Source: JAHEJJ01 sp965212205 (GTDB lineage Bacteria > Bacteroidota > Bacteroidia > Flavobacteriales > Flavobacteriaceae). Taken from it: a DNA stretch of 64,000 nucleotides. Positions 17,668 through 25,669 of this stretch are shown one piece after another. Location: NCBI GenBank assembly GCA_965212205.1, contig CBDBUX010000019.1, forward strand, positions 248,001 through 312,000, in the 5' to 3' direction. Both the position numbers and the translations under genes were made by a program. The notes beneath the pieces were generated by a model. It did no database searches, was not told where the DNA came from, and saw only the letters and a list, made by a program, of their open reading frames with translations. The first letter of the stretch is position 1. Each line of letters starts with the position of its first letter.

Positions 17668-18627
17668 CTACATCTCATAATAGAAGTTGTTCCTGAGGAG
17701 CTCCAGACTTTTAGGAATTGCCGTGTCAGGCGATTCATTTCCTTCGAATTCCAAGGATATATACCCTCGATAGTTGATATCTCGCATCATCTTCCCAATC
17801 TTTGGATAATCGATATCTAAGGTATACCACTTACCCCCTCCATAATAGGTCTTAGCCTGGATCAGGCACGCCTGCGGTGCTAACAAGCTCAGTTGCCGAT
17901 CTCTGTCTTCGAGAAAATTGCCGGTATCTAAAGTAACTTGTAACCAGGGGTTATCAATGGTATCCACAATCCGCTTTACACCAGCCGCAGTTCTGCCCAG
18001 GCCCCAGTGATTTTCCAAGCCCAGTATCACACCGCATTTTTCTGCAACAGGTAAACACTTTTCGATAGCATCGATTACCCAGGCGAATCCATCTTCATCT
18101 GTGTATCCCTCTAGTGCGGGCTCTATGCCCTTATTGGCCATAAGCGAATCGAAATCCTTAGAGGTTCCCCAGCGGCCCGTATTGATCCTCATGGTAGGAA
18201 TACCCAAAGCATAAGCCAATTCTATTTGGTGAATGGTAAGTGCAATATTCTCATCTCTATATTCAGCAGAAGGATTTACAAAGCCTTGGTGGGTTGAAAA
18301 TCCCATTATATCCAGACCGGCGTGATACGCTCTCCGCTTTAAGGCTTGCAGATACGAATTATCTTCCGAGGCCATTTGCACCAACAAGAATTCTATACCG
18401 TCGAATCCCATCGCCGCTGCTTTTTCGATACAACTTTCTATTGAGGATTCCTCCTTCGGGCCATTGAACTGCCAAAATGAGTAGGTTGAAACCCCCAGAG
18501 GGTTGTGCTTTACTTTTCCTTTGCTTTCAACCTGAAGCTTTTCTGGTTTAGATGCCGGAGTACATCCTGCAACAGATGCCCCTAGGCCTAAGGCGGTAAG
18601 CCCGCCAACAAAATCACGCCTTTTCAT
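17668..18627 (-). CDS. Tat-exported sugar phosphate isomerase/epimerase-like lipoprotein (TIM barrel)
   Basis: A 319-residue protein of the AP-endonuclease-2/xylose-isomerase-like TIM-barrel superfamily. The start is placed at 18627 because a -7 box occupies 18653-18660, ruling out the longer in-frame start at 18651. It gives a twin-arginine signal (MKRRDFVGG) with lipobox SVAGC (Cys22), so the enzyme is predicted folded, metal-loaded and lipid-anchored outside the cytoplasm. Metal-ligand-type residues occur in GLENHWGLG, VTLDTGNFLEDRD and SLEFEGNESPDTA. Such proteins often act on 3-keto or other sugars from glycosides; the substrate is unknown. Confidence 0.85.
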   Translation of the reverse strand: MKRRDFVGGLTALGLGASVAGCTPASKPEKLQVESKGKVKHNPLGVSTYSFWQFNGPKEESSIESCIEKAAAMGFDGIEFLLVQMASEDNSYLQALKRRAYHAGLDIMGFSTHQGFVNPSAEYRDENIALTIHQIELAYALGIPTMRINTGRWGTSKDFDSLMANKGIEPALEGYTDEDGFAWVIDAIEKCLPVAEKCGVILGLENHWGLGRTAAGVKRIVDTIDNPWLQVTLDTGNFLEDRDRQLSLLAPQACLIQAKTYYGGGKWYTLDIDYPKIGKMMRDINYRGYISLEFEGNESPDTAIPKSLELLRNNFYYEM

Positions 18628-18652
18628 ATTGAGTATATTGGTGGTTGTCACT

Positions 18653-18660
18653 CAAAGATA
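18653..18660 (-). promoter_or_regulatory. -7 box (TATCTTTG) for the Tat isomerase-like gene
   Basis: TATCTTTG on the minus strand lies 25 nt upstream of the ATG at 18627 and overlaps the region needed by a longer start, so it decides the start codon. No strong -33 element is seen. Confidence 0.5.
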
Positions 18661-18735
18661 GCAAATATGAGTCCGATTCAGATGCCGCTCTACAGAGAAC
18701 CGGATCACTTTAAAATGTTTCATCTATCGGTAGGC

Positions 18736-18764
18736 TTGCAAGTCCGCTCAATTCATTAATTTTG
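18736..18764 (+). promoter_or_regulatory. Promoter for rpe
   Basis: TTG (18736-18738), 18-nt spacer, TAATTTTG (18757-18764). The predicted transcription start near 18770 lies downstream of the open frame's upstream end, so translation must begin at 18789. Confidence 0.65.
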
Positions 18765-18788
18765 GCACAAATTCAAAGTTCTGGATCT

Positions 18789-19451
18789 ATGAAGGAATTT
18801 AAAATTGCCCCATCACTACTGGCTGCCGATTTTGGTAACCTCCAGCGCGATGTGGAAATGGTGAATCAGAGCGAAGCCGACTGGCACCATATCGATATCA
18901 TGGATGGTGTTTTCGTACCTAATATTTCTTTTGGTATGCCCGTACTGAAAGTTATTTCAGACCACGCTACAAAACCCCTCGATGTACATCTTATGATCAT
19001 AGACCCTGATCGGTATATTGATACCTTTGCCGAATTAGGCGCACAGATCCTTACAGTGCATTTTGAGGCTTGCACCCATCTTCATCGTACCATACAGGCC
19101 ATTAAAGCTAAAGGTATGAAAGCCGGAGTGGCCCTTAACCCACATACACCGGTACGCGTCCTCAACGACATTATAGGTGATATAGACCTGGTGTGTGTGA
19201 TGAGTGTAAACCCGGGATATGGCGGACAATCGTTTATAGAAAATACCTATGACAAAGTGCGCAAATTAAAAAAACTGATCTCGAAAAAAGGTTCGGGAGC
19301 GCTTATTGAGATCGATGGCGGGGTAAACGCCAATAATGCAGGATTACTGATTGAAACCGGGGCCGATGTACTTGTGGCCGGTAGTTTTGTTTTCAATTCA
19401 GCAGATCCACGACAAACCATTGCCGAGTTATCCGCAGTAAGTCTTACTTAA
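18789..19451 (+). CDS. rpe: Ribulose-phosphate 3-epimerase
   Basis: A 220-residue TIM-barrel metalloenzyme of the pentose phosphate pathway converting D-ribulose 5-phosphate to D-xylulose 5-phosphate. Signature motifs are IAPSLLAADFGNL, the metal-ligand HIDIMDGVFVPNISFG, DVHLMI, VMSVNPGYGGQSF and the phosphate-binding IEIDGGVN / ADVLVAGSFVF. The start at 18789 gives the usual MKEFKIAPSLLAAD N-terminus and agrees with the promoter position. It overlaps the convergent CBS gene by 4 nt. Confidence 0.96.
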   Translation: MKEFKIAPSLLAADFGNLQRDVEMVNQSEADWHHIDIMDGVFVPNISFGMPVLKVISDHATKPLDVHLMIIDPDRYIDTFAELGAQILTVHFEACTHLHRTIQAIKAKGMKAGVALNPHTPVRVLNDIIGDIDLVCVMSVNPGYGGQSFIENTYDKVRKLKKLISKKGSGALIEIDGGVNANNAGLLIETGADVLVAGSFVFNSADPRQTIAELSAVSLT

Positions 19452-19873
19452 TCGTTGTGCAATAAGTAGTTTAGCAGGTCGGTGGTGGTGACTACCCCAA
19501 CGAGAATGTCATTATCTACCACGGGCAGAGAATGATATTCGCTTTCAACGAATTTCTCGGCGACCTCCTTGATGGTATTTTCCGAATTTACAGTCTCGAG
19601 CTTGGTTCGCATCAGACTTTTTACCGTAAACATCTCATAAATTGAAGAGGAGACATCTTCTTCCTCACGGAAGGCACCATCGGCAAAACTGATCCTCAGG
19701 ATATCGTTAATACTTAACATCCCAACTATCTTCTGACCCTCCACTACAGGAATATGCCGGATTTTATATTTCTTTAACAAGTGTTCTGCCTTATCAAGAC
19801 CATCTCTAACCCCTACGGTAATAAGATCTCTTGTCATGATGGTCGAAACGGGAACTTCTATCTGAACGTTCAT
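19448..19873 (-). CDS. CBS-domain pair protein
   Basis: A 141-residue stand-alone tandem CBS protein, a module that senses adenine nucleotides or SAM. The first CBS spans about 8-65 (STIMTRDLITV ... IRHIPVVEGQKIVGMLSINDI) and the second about 86-140 (SLMRTKLETVNSENTIKEVA ... HSLPVVDNDILVGVVTTTDLL). No effector domain is fused, so its partner is unknown. Upstream lie two adjacent palindromes that may bind a regulator. Its stop region overlaps the rpe 3' end. Confidence 0.9.
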   Translation of the reverse strand: MNVQIEVPVSTIMTRDLITVGVRDGLDKAEHLLKKYKIRHIPVVEGQKIVGMLSINDILRISFADGAFREEEDVSSSIYEMFTVKSLMRTKLETVNSENTIKEVAEKFVESEYHSLPVVDNDILVGVVTTTDLLNYLLHND

Positions 19874-19885
19874 AACATTGAATTT

Positions 19886-19925
19886 TTAATTAACGCGAAT
19901 TAAAGTTCCGTTTCTTGAAACGGAA
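19886..19925. promoter_or_regulatory. Two adjacent palindromes upstream of the CBS gene
   Basis: TTAATT-N6-AATTAA (19886-19903) is followed immediately by the perfect inverted repeat TTCCGTTTC-TT-GAAACGGAA (19906-19925). They sit 13-52 nt upstream of the CBS start. Possible operators; the second could also be a short hairpin. Confidence 0.4.
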
Positions 19926-20032
19926 AAAGAATGATAAAAATCATATTCCACCTGGCTAGAATATACCAATGTGTGATTAACTGCTTCCTTATTCCCCTGA
20001 CCTGATCTTTTTTCCGATACCAAATTCTGTTG

Positions 20033-20040
20033 TACTTTTG
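20033..20040 (+). promoter_or_regulatory. -7 box (TACTTTTG) for ypdA
   Basis: TACTTTTG lies 16 nt before the ATG at 20057. This argues for that start over an in-frame start at 20030, which would be inside the promoter. The -33 region is only a T-run. Confidence 0.5.
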
Positions 20041-20056
20041 CGACTTGTCAGAAACT

Positions 20057-21061
20057 ATGGAATCACTCGATGTTTTAATTGTAGGAGGAGGGCCAATCGG
20101 CATTGCCTGCGGCCTTGAGGCAAAGAAAAAAGGATTGAAATATCTGATTATTGAAAAAGGGACAATCGTTAACTCTCTTTTCAACTATCCTGTGAATATG
20201 CAGTTTTTTTCCTCTTCGGAACGATTAGAAATAGACGACATCCCCTTTATCAGCAAAGAAGCCAAACCCAGGAGAAATGAATCACTGGAATACTACCGAA
20301 GAATAGTCACTTCCAATAAGCTCAATATCAAACTTTTCGAGAAAGTTGTTAATATAGAGCCACAAGGCGATAAGTTTAGTATCCAATCCGATAAAAGCGC
20401 ATACATTGCTTCTAATGTTATCATCGCCACGGGCTTCTATGATCTTCCTAATCTATTAGAAATCCCAGGGGAAGAGCTTCCAAAAGTATCTCATTATTAC
20501 AAGGACCCCCATTATTATGCAAGTCAGAAACTCGCTGTAATAGGTGCCAGTAACTCGGCTGTAGATGCGGCACTTGAATGCTGGCGTAAAGGAGCAGAAG
20601 TAACAATGATCATCAGAGAACCTGAAATCGGAAAAAGGGTGAAATATTGGGTGCGCCCGGATATTATCAATAGGATCGAGGAAGGCAGTATTAAGGCGTA
20701 CTTCAACTCAAATCTAAAGGAGATCAGCAAAGAGGCCATAAAGGTGGAAACACCCAAGGGTATTATCGATCTGGAAAACGATTTTGTATTGGCGCTTACA
20801 GGCTATATGCCAAATTTCGAATTCCTTGAACAATTGGGAATTGAACTTTCCAAGGATCAGAAAAGGTTACCAACCTACCATGAAGATACCATGGAGACCA
20901 ATATAAAAGGCTTATTTCTTGCCGGTGTGATCTGTGGTGGTATGGAAACCCATAAGTGGTTTATCGAGAATTCGAGGATACATGCAAAGATTATCGTTAA
21001 GGCGATCCTGGAGAAAAAGAAAAAACAACCGAACCTGAGATATGGCGCAAAAGAGCAATAA
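20057..21061 (+). CDS. ypdA: YpdA-family bacillithiol disulfide reductase (putative)
   Basis: A 334-residue FAD/NAD(P)-dependent oxidoreductase. The FAD-binding GGGPIGIACGLEA opens the protein, and a second Rossmann motif (AVIGASNSAVDAALE) near the middle binds NADPH. No CxxC redox pair of the thioredoxin-reductase type is visible, as known for YpdA. The family reduces bacillithiol disulfide, which fits Bacteroidota that make bacillithiol. The start at 20057 is chosen from the promoter position. It overlaps the next gene, iaaA, by 20 nt, so the two are probably co-transcribed. Confidence 0.85.
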   Translation: MESLDVLIVGGGPIGIACGLEAKKKGLKYLIIEKGTIVNSLFNYPVNMQFFSSSERLEIDDIPFISKEAKPRRNESLEYYRRIVTSNKLNIKLFEKVVNIEPQGDKFSIQSDKSAYIASNVIIATGFYDLPNLLEIPGEELPKVSHYYKDPHYYASQKLAVIGASNSAVDAALECWRKGAEVTMIIREPEIGKRVKYWVRPDIINRIEEGSIKAYFNSNLKEISKEAIKVETPKGIIDLENDFVLALTGYMPNFEFLEQLGIELSKDQKRLPTYHEDTMETNIKGLFLAGVICGGMETHKWFIENSRIHAKIIVKAILEKKKKQPNLRYGAKEQ

Positions 21062-21986
21062 AATCGCCATCGCCATACACGGTGGGGCTGGCACCCTTAT
21101 GAAAGGTATGATGACTCCGGCAAAGGAAGCAGAATACAAAAAATCACTCAAGGAATCACTCCATGCCGGTTATAACGCCCTAAATGCGGGTAAATCTGCA
21201 GTTGAAGCAACCGAACTGGCCGTGTGTATTCTGGAAGACTCCCACCTGTTTAATGCAGGTAAAGGCAGCGTTTTCGCTGCTGATGGTAGCCACGAAATGG
21301 ACGCCGCCATTATGGAGGGAAAGACGCTTAATGCAGGGGCCGTGGCACTTGTCGATAGGATAAAGAATCCTGTTTCTCTGGCCAGAGATGTAATGGAAAA
21401 GAGCGACCACATATTGCTGGCAGCCGATGGCGCTATGGAATTTGCGAAGAAAATGGGGTACAGTTTGGAAAAGCCCGACTATTTCTACGATGAGTTCCGA
21501 TATCAGCAATGGCAGGAAATCCGCGATACGGATAAGTTTCAACTCGATCATTCGCTCAAAAAAGATTCAAAATTTGGCACAGTAGGCGCTGTAGCCTGTG
21601 ATCTGGAAGGAAATTTGGCTGCTGCGACCTCAACGGGAGGCATGACCAACAAGCGTTATGGTCGTATAGGAGACAGTCCGTTGATCGGAATTGGGAATTA
21701 TGCCAACAATGCTACCTGTGCCGTGTCCTGTACTGGAAGCGGGGAGTATTTCATAAGAGCAGTGACAGCCTACGATGTGTCGTGCCTTATGGAATACAAA
21801 GGACTTAAACTAGAAAAGGCCGCATCCGAGGTGGTCCATAATAGGTTGACAAAAATAGGGGGAGACGGCGGACTCATCGCAGTAGACCGACATGGAAACC
21901 TGACCATGCCATTCAATACCGAAGGTATGTATCGCGCCGCCAAAGATTCTGACGGACTACTTCAACTGGCAATCTATAAAGACTAG
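21042..21986 (+). CDS. iaaA: Isoaspartyl peptidase / L-asparaginase (Ntn-hydrolase, plant type)
   Basis: A 314-residue type-2 asparaginase family enzyme that self-cleaves before a Thr nucleophile and hydrolyses beta-aspartyl dipeptides. The cleavage site is SKFGTVGAVA with Thr180 as nucleophile; HGGAG near the N-terminus, FNAGKGSVF, STGGMTNKRYGRIGDSPLIG (substrate-binding Arg/Asp) and CTGSGEYFIR are all present. No signal peptide, so it acts in the cytoplasm. Next to cyanophycinase and cyanophycin synthetase, its likely substrate is beta-Asp-Arg released from cyanophycin. Overlaps ypdA (20 nt) and convergent cphB (4 nt). Confidence 0.92.
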   Translation: MAQKSNKIAIAIHGGAGTLMKGMMTPAKEAEYKKSLKESLHAGYNALNAGKSAVEATELAVCILEDSHLFNAGKGSVFAADGSHEMDAAIMEGKTLNAGAVALVDRIKNPVSLARDVMEKSDHILLAADGAMEFAKKMGYSLEKPDYFYDEFRYQQWQEIRDTDKFQLDHSLKKDSKFGTVGAVACDLEGNLAAATSTGGMTNKRYGRIGDSPLIGIGNYANNATCAVSCTGSGEYFIRAVTAYDVSCLMEYKGLKLEKAASEVVHNRLTKIGGDGGLIAVDRHGNLTMPFNTEGMYRAAKDSDGLLQLAIYKD

Positions 21987-22852
21987 GTGGTGAGGAAAGG
22001 TGCATCGAGGGGCAGAACTTTCACTTTTCCCTTCTTGATGTTAAACCTGTCGCCGTTGGCAAGTACGTGGGTCTTTAAATTTGTAAGAGACATGGGCGTG
22101 CCATCTTCCAGTATTTCCCGGTTATTGTGTTTCAATTTCCTGGGATCAAATAAAATGACCATGCCGGAGCCGATCACCTCAAAGATCTTCCCTTTCTTGA
22201 TCACCAAACCAGTGTCTTCGGCCAAACCAATTCCTATTAATTTTGGATATGCTGCTACCGCTTCTGCCAGCCTTCCAAAACGACCTCTTCTGATAAAATG
22301 AGAGTCGATCGTGAGTTTGGGTATAAAGCCCAGGCCATTGTCCATTTTTACCGCCCCTTTTATAAATGACTCTCTGCTGCTTCCGCCGGCGATCATTTCT
22401 CTAGACATACACATAGCTCCTGCACTGGTACCGGCGATAACAAGATGATCTTTTTTATAACGCTCTGCCAAGATCTGATGCAAAGTTGTCCCCGCTATAT
22501 GTTTGGTGATTTTGGACTGGTTACCCCCGGAAAACATCACACATCGTGCGCTTTTCATCAGTTCGACATTTCCTGTTTCTTCAGACTGTTTTCTATTGCG
22601 GATATCCATTATATGCAAGTCTTCGCAGCCGAGTTTTTCAAAGGCCTGAATATAATTCTCGGATACCTCTAAAGGTATGCTTGAAGCCGTAGGAATGATC
22701 ACTATTTTGGCATTCACCCCGCCAGCCTCCCGAACCACTCGAGCTAAAATACTTTCTTGAATAAATTCAAGGTGATACTGTTCCCCCGTATCAATTCCTT
22801 TGTCTTCGTTTCCACCAATAGGAATCAGGGTCCCTTTTGAAGCCATTATCAC
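21983..22852 (-). CDS. cphB: Cyanophycinase (S51 serine peptidase)
   Basis: A 289-residue exo-type serine peptidase that trims cyanophycin to beta-Asp-Arg dipeptides. The nucleophile elbow is VIAGTSAGAMCMS, with other S51 landmarks FSGGNQSKI, TIDSHFIRRGRFGRL and GIGLAEDTGLVI. No export signal, so it acts on the intracellular polymer. It is divergent from cphA with a 183-nt shared control region, and convergent with the isoaspartyl peptidase. An alternative start two codons downstream (MASKGTLIPIGG) is equally plausible. Confidence 0.92.
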   Translation of the reverse strand: MIMASKGTLIPIGGNEDKGIDTGEQYHLEFIQESILARVVREAGGVNAKIVIIPTASSIPLEVSENYIQAFEKLGCEDLHIMDIRNRKQSEETGNVELMKSARCVMFSGGNQSKITKHIAGTTLHQILAERYKKDHLVIAGTSAGAMCMSREMIAGGSSRESFIKGAVKMDNGLGFIPKLTIDSHFIRRGRFGRLAEAVAAYPKLIGIGLAEDTGLVIKKGKIFEVIGSGMVILFDPRKLKHNNREILEDGTPMSLTNLKTHVLANGDRFNIKKGKVKVLPLDAPFLTT

Positions 22853-22866
22853 AACTTTATAAGCCG

Positions 22867-22874
22867 CAAAAATA
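22867..22874 (-). promoter_or_regulatory. -7 box (TATTTTTG) for cphB
   Basis: TATTTTTG on the minus strand lies 14 nt upstream of the cphB ATG. The -33 region is poor. Confidence 0.4.
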
Positions 22875-22959
22875 GGGCTAATGTTATAAAATTTATCATA
22901 TATTTATGAAATTCAACCGGATTGTACACACAATACAACCCACAGCACAAAATCAGGTG

Positions 22960-22984
22960 AATTGGGAGATCTGGGATCCCAATT
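22960..22984. promoter_or_regulatory. Inverted repeat in the cphB-cphA control region
   Basis: AATTGGGA (22960-22967) and TCCCAATT (22977-22984) form a perfect 8-bp inverted repeat around a 9-nt loop, about 50 nt before cphA. No T-tract follows, so it looks more like an operator or leader hairpin than a terminator. Confidence 0.4.
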
Positions 22985-23035
22985 AAATGAAGTCATAGAA
23001 ACTTCAGACGATAATATCAAACAAATTTTATCAAG

Positions 23036-25669
23036 ATGAAAATTCGCGAAATAAATGCCATGAGAGGACCAAATTATTGGTCTGTACGCCGCCATAAACT
23101 AATCGTAATGGTTCTTGATCTCGAAGAAATGGAGGAGCGACCGTCGAACGAAATTCCTGGATTTGGTGAAAGGATTCGTGCGATGTTTCCGGGTATGTTA
23201 TCCCACCGCTGTTCCAAGGGTTGTGAAGGAGGATTCTTTATGCGTGTCGATGAAGGCACCTGGATGGGACATATCATCGAACATATCGCCCTGGAGATCC
23301 AAACACTGGCAGATATGGACACAGGGTTCGGGCGTACCCGTGGTTATGGTGAAAAAGGGGTCTATAATGTGGTCTTTTCCTATATCGAGGAAAGCGTTGG
23401 AAGATATGCGGCAAAAGCTGCGGTCAGAATTTGTGAGGCCCTTATAGAAGGTGATGATTATGATATGAGTGAGGATATCCAGGAAATGCGTGAATTACGT
23501 GAATCGGAGCGCCTTGGCCCCAGTACCGGATCTATTGTTGAAGAAGCTCAGAGCAGGGGAATTCCCTGGATCCGCTTGAATAAATATTCGCTATGTCAAT
23601 TAGGATATGGCGCCAATCAAAAAAGAATACAGGCTACAGTGACCAGTGAGACCAGCAGTATAGGTGTGGAGTTGGCTTGCGATAAAGAAGACACCAAGTA
23701 TCTCCTTGAGCGTGCCGAGGTGGAAGTACCAAGAGGCGACATCATCAGCCGCGAAAGTAGCCTGAAGGATGCCTGCAATTATGTGGGCTACCCATTGGTA
23801 ATAAAACCTATAGATGGCAACCACGGCAGGGGAATTACTGTAGATATCAATAATTACGAGGATGCCCTTGAAGCCTTTAAGATCGCCCGGGAAGTCTCCA
23901 GAAGGGTTATTGTTGAAAAATATATCACCGGAGAAGACTATAGGCTATTGGTTATCAATCATGTATTTGTTGCCGCGGCTAAGCGGACTCCCGCCCATGT
24001 CATCGGAGATGGCAAACATAGCATTGAAGAGCTCGTAGCGGAGGTAAATAAAGATCCACGACGAGGTTATGGTCATGAAAAAGTTCTAACGGCGATCACC
24101 ATAAATGATCTCACAAAAAATATCATTAAAGATGCCGGTTATAAACCGGATTCGATCCTGGAAGCAGGTGAAATACTCATTTTAAAAGATACCGCAAACC
24201 TCAGTACCGGAGGAACCGCTGAAGACGTTACCGATATAGTACATCCCGCTAACGTGTCTATGGCAGAAAGGATTTCAAAGATCATCGACCTCGATATTTG
24301 TGGAATCGATGTGATGACCACCGATATCACTAAACCGCTGTCTGAAACCGGAGGCGCTGTCCTGGAGGTTAACGCAGGGCCGGGATTCCGAATGCATTTG
24401 GCACCAACCACCGGCTTACCCCGAAATGTAGCCGCACCAGTTGTAGACAAACTTTTCCCACAGAAAGGAGATACCGGAAGGATTCCAATTGTAGCAATTA
24501 CGGGAACCAATGGAAAAACTACAACTAGCCGACTGATGGCTCATATTGCCAAAATGAAAGGCTATCGTGTGGGATATACCACCAGCGACGGGGTCTATAT
24601 TCAAAACCGGATGTTGATGCAAGGCGACTGTACAGGGCCTGCCAGTGCCGAATTTGTGCTGAAAGATCCCACGGTTAATTTTGCCGTACTTGAATGTGCC
24701 AGAGGAGGATTGCTCAGAGCCGGACTGGGTTTTAAAAACTGTGATATCGCCATCGTGACCAATGTAGCTGCTGATCATTTAGGTTTAAAAGGTATCCATA
24801 CGGTCGAACAACTGGCAAAAGTGAAAGGTGTAATACCCGAGACCGTACTCCCCGATGGATATGCCATTCTTAATGCCGACGATGACCTGGTTTATGATAT
24901 GAGGCGAAATCTCAATTGTAACGTCGCACTGTTCTCCATGGACGAGAATAACCCAAGGATTCAAGCGCTACAGCGTATTGGTGGCATCACTGCGGTTTAT
25001 GAAAACGGATTTGTTACCCTCTGTAAAGGCGCCTGGAAAATGAGAATTATGAGGGCCGAAAGTATTCCACTGACCTATGGCGGCAGAGCCACATTTATGA
25101 TTCAGAATGTCTTACCTGCTATAATAGCAGCCCATATCAGCGGAATCAGTATCGAGGATACCAAGGCAGCCCTGGAAACCTTTATTCCTTCGGCCTCGAG
25201 CACCCCGGGACGACTCAACCTATTCGAATTCAACAACTTTAATATTTTGCTCGACTATGCCCATAACCCCGCCGGGATGAGGGCACTGCAAAAATTCACC
25301 GATACGATCGAGGCTACGGTAAAGGTGGGGATCATCGCCGGTATTGGTGATCGACGGGAGGAAGATAATAATGAAATGGGTAGTATTGCTGCCGATATGT
25401 TCGATGAGATCATCATCAGACAAGACAAGAATCTGAGGGGTAAGTCGGAGTCAGACTTGATCAATATGCTCGACCAAGGCATAAAGAATAAAGATCCTGA
25501 GAAAAAAACAATGATCATTCCTTCCGAAAAAGAGGCCATCACCTATGCTGTAAGTAATGCTGAAAAAGGCTCTCTGATCGTACTCTGTAGCGATGTGGTG
25601 CCCGATGCACTGGAATTGGTACAGGAGTTAAAGGAGAAAGATCTCAAAGGTGAGCTTACGATCTCATGA
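23036..25669 (+). CDS. cphA: Cyanophycin synthetase (CphA1 type)
   Basis: An 877-residue ATP-dependent ligase that builds the poly-Asp backbone with Arg side chains, of the usual CphA1 length (about 875). Domains in order: N-terminal domain (about 1-160, with GTWMGHIIEHIALEIQ), ATP-grasp domain (about 210-475, with YPLVIKPIDGNHGRGITVD and the metal-binding DVMTTDI ... LEVNAGPG), and a Mur-ligase-like domain with P-loop GTNGKTTT (490-497), DHLGLKGIHTVEQLAKVKG and the C-terminal DYAHNPAGM. Both catalytic halves look intact, so it should make polymer de novo from Asp and Arg. Overlaps the next gene by 4 nt. Confidence 0.95.
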   Translation: MKIREINAMRGPNYWSVRRHKLIVMVLDLEEMEERPSNEIPGFGERIRAMFPGMLSHRCSKGCEGGFFMRVDEGTWMGHIIEHIALEIQTLADMDTGFGRTRGYGEKGVYNVVFSYIEESVGRYAAKAAVRICEALIEGDDYDMSEDIQEMRELRESERLGPSTGSIVEEAQSRGIPWIRLNKYSLCQLGYGANQKRIQATVTSETSSIGVELACDKEDTKYLLERAEVEVPRGDIISRESSLKDACNYVGYPLVIKPIDGNHGRGITVDINNYEDALEAFKIAREVSRRVIVEKYITGEDYRLLVINHVFVAAAKRTPAHVIGDGKHSIEELVAEVNKDPRRGYGHEKVLTAITINDLTKNIIKDAGYKPDSILEAGEILILKDTANLSTGGTAEDVTDIVHPANVSMAERISKIIDLDICGIDVMTTDITKPLSETGGAVLEVNAGPGFRMHLAPTTGLPRNVAAPVVDKLFPQKGDTGRIPIVAITGTNGKTTTSRLMAHIAKMKGYRVGYTTSDGVYIQNRMLMQGDCTGPASAEFVLKDPTVNFAVLECARGGLLRAGLGFKNCDIAIVTNVAADHLGLKGIHTVEQLAKVKGVIPETVLPDGYAILNADDDLVYDMRRNLNCNVALFSMDENNPRIQALQRIGGITAVYENGFVTLCKGAWKMRIMRAESIPLTYGGRATFMIQNVLPAIIAAHISGISIEDTKAALETFIPSASSTPGRLNLFEFNNFNILLDYAHNPAGMRALQKFTDTIEATVKVGIIAGIGDRREEDNNEMGSIAADMFDEIIIRQDKNLRGKSESDLINMLDQGIKNKDPEKKTMIIPSEKEAITYAVSNAEKGSLIVLCSDVVPDALELVQELKEKDLKGELTIS

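Noticed and set aside
22906..22986. 26-codon frame upstream of cphA as a gene
   Set aside because: No ribosome-binding evidence and a possible -7-like element overlaps its start; kept only as a finding.
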